A stretch of DNA of 9,906 nucleotides from Flavobacteriales bacterium CG_4_9_14_3_um_filter_32_8 (GTDB taxonomy: Bacteria; Bacteroidota; Bacteroidia; Flavobacteriales_E; Vicingaceae), in assembly GCA_002790175.1 (NCBI GenBank), contig PFUQ01000140.1, positions 1 to 9,906 on the forward strand, given 5' to 3'. Position 1 is the stretch's first letter, and each line of letters starts with the position of its first letter. This document shows, in pieces, positions 7,522-9,906 of this stretch. The notes below the pieces were generated by a model. That model saw only the letters and a program-made list of their open reading frames with translations. It was not told the DNA's origin and searched no databases. The translations under genes and the position numbers were made by a program.

Positions 7522-7553
7522 TTATCTAGCAATAAAATAAAAAATAACATCTT

Positions 7554-7961
7554 ATGAAAAATCTACTTTTTATATTGTTAATTGCAACAACAGGCATGTA
7601 TGCCTGTAAAAAATCAGAACAAGCTATGGGTGCAGAAAAAATTCTACCAAGTAATTCGGAAAATGATAACATCAAAAGCAATGCTGAAATTCTCGGTTAT
7701 GATATGGTTATTTCTTTTATTAGTAAAGGTGCTGGAATTGACACTAAGTTAAAAGATAAAATTGATAACTTTTTAATTTCTTTTAATAAAGAAAACAATA
7801 CTGACGTTACTCCTGTAAAAAAAGGCTGGGGTCGTGAAGGGGAAATTGATTACAATTTTACCCTAAAAAACTTATCAACAAGCCAAAAAAAGAAGTTTAT
7901 TAGCTCAATAGAGGAGTTAGCAGGTGGTTCAGACATGGTACATATCACTTTTAATAAATAA
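7554..7961 (+). CDS. Small putative lipoprotein of unknown function
   Basis: A 135-residue protein with a lipoprotein signal peptide: MKNLLFILLIATTGMYAC, with C18 as the likely lipidated cysteine (lipobox MYAC, imperfect at -3). After a polar, disordered-looking linker (about 19-45) comes a compact domain of about 85 residues (46-133): a hydrophobic strand GYDMVISFISKGAGID, a helix KLKDKIDNFLISFNKE, the motif KKGWGREGEIDYNFTL (89-104), a helix STSQKKKFISSIEEL, and a final strand MVHITF. The strand-helix-strand-helix-strand pattern suggests a small alpha/beta, possibly ferredoxin-like, fold. I associate a WGREGE-like motif with an uncharacterised bacterial protein family but cannot name it. 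No enzyme residues are evident. The gene is divergent from the peptidase gene, has its own likely promoter, and is followed 135 bases later by pckA. Being a real gene is well supported; a function is not. Confidence 0.85.
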   Translation: MKNLLFILLIATTGMYACKKSEQAMGAEKILPSNSENDNIKSNAEILGYDMVISFISKGAGIDTKLKDKIDNFLISFNKENNTDVTPVKKGWGREGEIDYNFTLKNLSTSQKKKFISSIEELAGGSDMVHITFNK

Positions 7962-8033
7962 TCGGTATCTAAAAGTTCATAAAAGATAATTGCATTTTTT
8001 GATTTTTCGTTGAGTATTCAGACCTTTGCAAAA

Positions 8034-8057
8034 TATAAACCCATTAAGGGTTTTATA
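8034..8057. promoter_or_regulatory. Dyad upstream of pckA, weak terminator or operator
   Basis: AAACCC (8037-8042) and GGGTTT (8048-8053) pair around a 5-base loop, and the pairing continues with TATA on both sides if one T is bulged. It lies just upstream of the candidate pckA -7 box, partly overlapping it. It could be a regulator site at that promoter, or a weak terminator for the lipoprotein gene; it lacks a proper U-run. Confidence 0.3.
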
Positions 8058-8061
8058 CTTG
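8054..8061 (+). promoter_or_regulatory. Candidate -7 box of pckA
   Basis: TATACTTG matches the Bacteroidota -7 consensus TAnnTTTG except for one base. It predicts a start near 8068 and a leader of about 29 bases before the ATG at 8097. The nearest TTTG upstream (8025-8028) is 25 bases away, longer than the usual spacing, so any -33 contact would be weak. Confidence 0.35.
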
Positions 8062-8096
8062 TATAAAATAAATAAGTTTAACGAAATAATCAAATT

Positions 8097-9710
8097 ATGA
8101 ATGAATTTGGATTTAAAGCAGAAAATGCCACAATAGAAACACTTGGCTTAAAAAATGTTGAAACTGCTTTATGGAATTTAGACCCATCACAATTAGTAGA
8201 AGAAACCATTTTAAGAGGAGAAGGTGAATTAACAGACACAGGATCATTGATGGTTGATACTGGAGAGTTTACTGGAAGATCGCCTAAAGATAGATTTATT
8301 GTGTGTGATGAAATTACTGAAAATGCAGTTTGGTGGGGAAAAACCAACATCAAATTTTCTCCAGAAAAATTTGATGCACTTTACAATAGAGTTACTGCAT
8401 ATTTAGGAGGAAAAGATGTTTATGTTAGAGATTCATACGTTTGTGCAGACCAAAAATACAGAATGAATGTTAGAGTGGTTACCGAGCAAGCTTGGTTAAA
8501 CTTATTTGCATTTAATATGTTTTTAAGACCAACAAAAGAAGAAATCTTAAAATTTACTCCAGAATGGTCAATAGTTTGTGCTCCAGGTTTTATGGCAGAT
8601 CCTGAAATTGACGGAACAAGACAACATAATTTTGCCATTTTAAATTTTAAACGAAAAATAATTTTAATTGGTGGAACTGGTTATACTGGTGAAATTAAAA
8701 AAGGAATTTTCTCTTCTTTAAATTTTATCATGCCTCACCAAAAAAATGTATTATCAATGCATTGCTCTGCTAACGTAGGAAAAGAAGGTGATACTGCTAT
8801 TTTCTTTGGTTTATCTGGTACTGGAAAAACAACATTATCTTCCGATCCAAACAGACAATTAATTGGTGATGATGAACATGGTTGGAGCGATGATTCAGTT
8901 TTTAATTTTGAGGGAGGTTGTTATGCAAAAGTAATCGACCTTTCAGCCGAAAAAGAACCTCAAATTTTTGATGCTATTAAATTTGGCTCATTATTAGAAA
9001 ATGTTAGATTTTATGAAGGAACTACTCATGTTGATTATACCAATAAAGAAGTAACCGAGAATACCAGAGTAAGTTATCCTATCTATCACATTGATAATTA
9101 TAAAGAAGATTCTATTGGTAAAAATCCAAAAAATATTTTCTTTTTAACCGCTGATGCTTTTGGAGTATTGCCTCCAATTTCTAAATTAACACCAGGTCAA
9201 GCCATGTATCAATTTATTTCTGGATACACTGCAAAAGTTGCTGGAACTGAAGCAGGAATTACTGAACCACAAACTACTTTTTCTACTTGTTTTGGAGCTC
9301 CATTTATGCCTTTACATCCAACAAAATATGCTGATATGTTAGGTAAAAAAATGAGTGCAAATGGAGTTAATGTTTGGTTAATTAACACCGGTTGGTCTGG
9401 TGGTGCTTATGGAGTTGGGGAAAGAATTAGCTTAAAATATACTCGAGCAATGATTACCTCTGCTTTAACAGGGAAATTAGCTGCTGTAAATTTTGAAACT
9501 CATCCTGTTTTTGGTTTAGCAATGCCAACAGAATGCGAAAATGTTCCTACAGAAATTCTTAATCCAAAAAATACTTGGAAAGATAAAGCTGCTTACGACA
9601 AAAAAGCCAATCAATTGGCAGAAGAATTTGTTAAAAACTTCGAACAATTTGCAGAAGGGGCTAGCCAAGAAATTATGGCTGCTGCTCCTAAAGTCAGTAT
9701 AGAAGCATAA
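8097..9710 (+). CDS. pckA: Phosphoenolpyruvate carboxykinase (ATP)
   Basis: A cytoplasmic enzyme converting oxaloacetate and ATP to phosphoenolpyruvate, CO2 and ADP, the entry step of gluconeogenesis from TCA-cycle or amino-acid carbon. The 537-residue length matches the ATP-type family (E. coli Pck is 540). Key sites are all visible: the substrate arginine in TGRSPKDRF (R61), the metal-site lysine in GEIKKGIFS (K202) and histidine in SMHCSANVG (H222), the P-loop GLSGTGKTTLSSD (238-250, K244), the kinase-2 aspartates in GDDEHGW (D258, D259), and the FEGGCYAK segment (271-278). The ATP rather than GTP type follows from overall length and these motifs. The start ATG at 8097 leaves a normal N-terminus; another ATG at 8101 is out of frame. 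It has its own promoter candidate and terminator, so it is probably monocistronic. Its neighbours, a peptidase and peptide importers, supply amino acids whose carbon this enzyme would channel into sugars. Confidence 0.98.
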   Translation: MNEFGFKAENATIETLGLKNVETALWNLDPSQLVEETILRGEGELTDTGSLMVDTGEFTGRSPKDRFIVCDEITENAVWWGKTNIKFSPEKFDALYNRVTAYLGGKDVYVRDSYVCADQKYRMNVRVVTEQAWLNLFAFNMFLRPTKEEILKFTPEWSIVCAPGFMADPEIDGTRQHNFAILNFKRKIILIGGTGYTGEIKKGIFSSLNFIMPHQKNVLSMHCSANVGKEGDTAIFFGLSGTGKTTLSSDPNRQLIGDDEHGWSDDSVFNFEGGCYAKVIDLSAEKEPQIFDAIKFGSLLENVRFYEGTTHVDYTNKEVTENTRVSYPIYHIDNYKEDSIGKNPKNIFFLTADAFGVLPPISKLTPGQAMYQFISGYTAKVAGTEAGITEPQTTFSTCFGAPFMPLHPTKYADMLGKKMSANGVNVWLINTGWSGGAYGVGERISLKYTRAMITSALTGKLAAVNFETHPVFGLAMPTECENVPTEILNPKNTWKDKAAYDKKANQLAEEFVKNFEQFAEGASQEIMAAAPKVSIEA

Positions 9711-9726
9711 TTGATAAATTATTACC

Positions 9727-9762
9727 AAAAAAAACTCATTGATTTTTCAACGAGTTTTTTTT
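9727..9762 (+). terminator. Intrinsic terminator of pckA
   Basis: A hairpin starting 17 bases after the pckA stop: an A-run, CTC, TTGA, a 3-base loop, TCAA, GAG and an 8-base T-run. The stem has one A-C mismatch (9738/9751). The T-run makes it a good Rho-independent terminator, and the matching A-run could let it work in the other direction too. Confidence 0.85.
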
Positions 9763-9799
9763 GTTTCGATTATCTTATTTAGTCACTCCTTATAAAAGC

Positions 9800-9807
9800 T
9801 AATTTTG
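9800..9807 (+). promoter_or_regulatory. -7-like box pointing to the right edge
   Basis: TAATTTTG is an exact match to TAnnTTTG. A weak -33 candidate (TTTA, 9778-9781) lies 18 bases upstream. Transcription would start near 9814. No gene with a credible coding region follows inside the window; the only ATG frame (9862-9885) encodes seven residues. Confidence 0.25.
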
Positions 9808-9856
9808 GTTGATTTTGCATCTATTTTGGTAAAAATTCCATTAAAAAAAGTTAAAG

Positions 9857-9902
9857 AAAAAATGATACAAGAAATTTTCTTTTAAAATTTCCATCATTTT
9901 TT
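9857..9902. terminator. Long AT-rich hairpin at the right edge
   Basis: An outer stem of 10 pairs (AAAAAATGAT, 9857-9866, with 9893-9902) encloses an inner stem of 8 pairs (GAAATTTT, 9871-9878, with 9884-9891) and a 5-base loop; four bases on the left and one on the right are unpaired between them. The A-run on one side and T-run on the other make it a possible terminator in either direction, perhaps for a convergent gene beyond the window. The rest of 9763-9906 holds no gene I can support. Confidence 0.45.
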
Positions 9903-9906
9903 TCAA

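Noticed and set aside
8090..8353. 87-codon minus-strand reading frame over the start of pckA
   Set aside because: It is fully antisense to conserved pckA sequence including TGRSPKDRF, so it is a shadow.
9862..9885. Seven-residue frame MIQEIFF as a leader peptide for attenuation
   Set aside because: Too short, no run of one amino acid's codons beyond two Phe, and no downstream gene visible. Kept only as a remark in the small-RNA finding.
1..9906. Defence system, mobile element, CRISPR array or biosynthetic cluster
   Set aside because: No nuclease, recombinase, transposase, repeat-spacer array, terminal inverted repeats or change in base composition is visible. The content is nutrient uptake, central metabolism and a sigma factor.

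Overview
The window looks like chromosome from an AT-rich member of the Bacteroidota, most likely a flavobacterium or close relative. Four things point there: very AT-rich DNA with AT-biased codons, almost no Shine-Dalgarno sequences before the starts, -7 boxes of the TAnnTTTG type, and Q as the probable first residue after signal-peptide cleavage in two exported proteins. I see no insertion sequence, prophage, CRISPR array, rRNA or tRNA. All genes look intact except one cut by the left edge. There is no gene-free stretch longer than 300 bases.

Left edge (1-980): a minus-strand pair made of a small sigma-70 family (ECF-type) factor and an overlapping gene that runs off the window and is placed like an anti-sigma factor. 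Upstream of the sigma gene are a candidate -7 box and a short dyad. A perfect 46-bp palindrome at 935-980 closes the next transcription unit.

Centre (1024-7425): a minus-strand run of four genes. In transcription order these are an exported dipeptidyl-peptidase IV (S9B), a standard-length POT-family peptide/proton symporter, a terminator-like hairpin, a second and much longer POT symporter with an extra region of about 160 residues, and an exported thioredoxin-like protein with a CGWC active site. The inferred job is peptide feeding: the peptidase releases X-Pro/X-Ala dipeptides outside the cytoplasm and the two symporters import short peptides. The thioredoxin-like protein may keep exported proteins correctly disulfide-bonded.

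Right part (7554-9762): a plus-strand gene for a small, unrecognised lipoprotein, transcribed divergently from the peptidase, then pckA, the ATP-dependent phosphoenolpyruvate carboxykinase, with a clear terminator. PEP carboxykinase is the entry to gluconeogenesis from amino-acid carbon, so it fits next to peptide catabolism, though co-regulation is only inferred. The last 144 bases hold no convincing gene but contain a -7-like box and a long AT-rich hairpin, which could be a terminator for a gene outside the window or a small RNA.

Most of the region is ordinary housekeeping and nutrient-uptake content. The points most worth a second look are the insert in the longer POT transporter, the hairpin between the two transporter genes, the perfect palindrome, and the unassigned lipoprotein.
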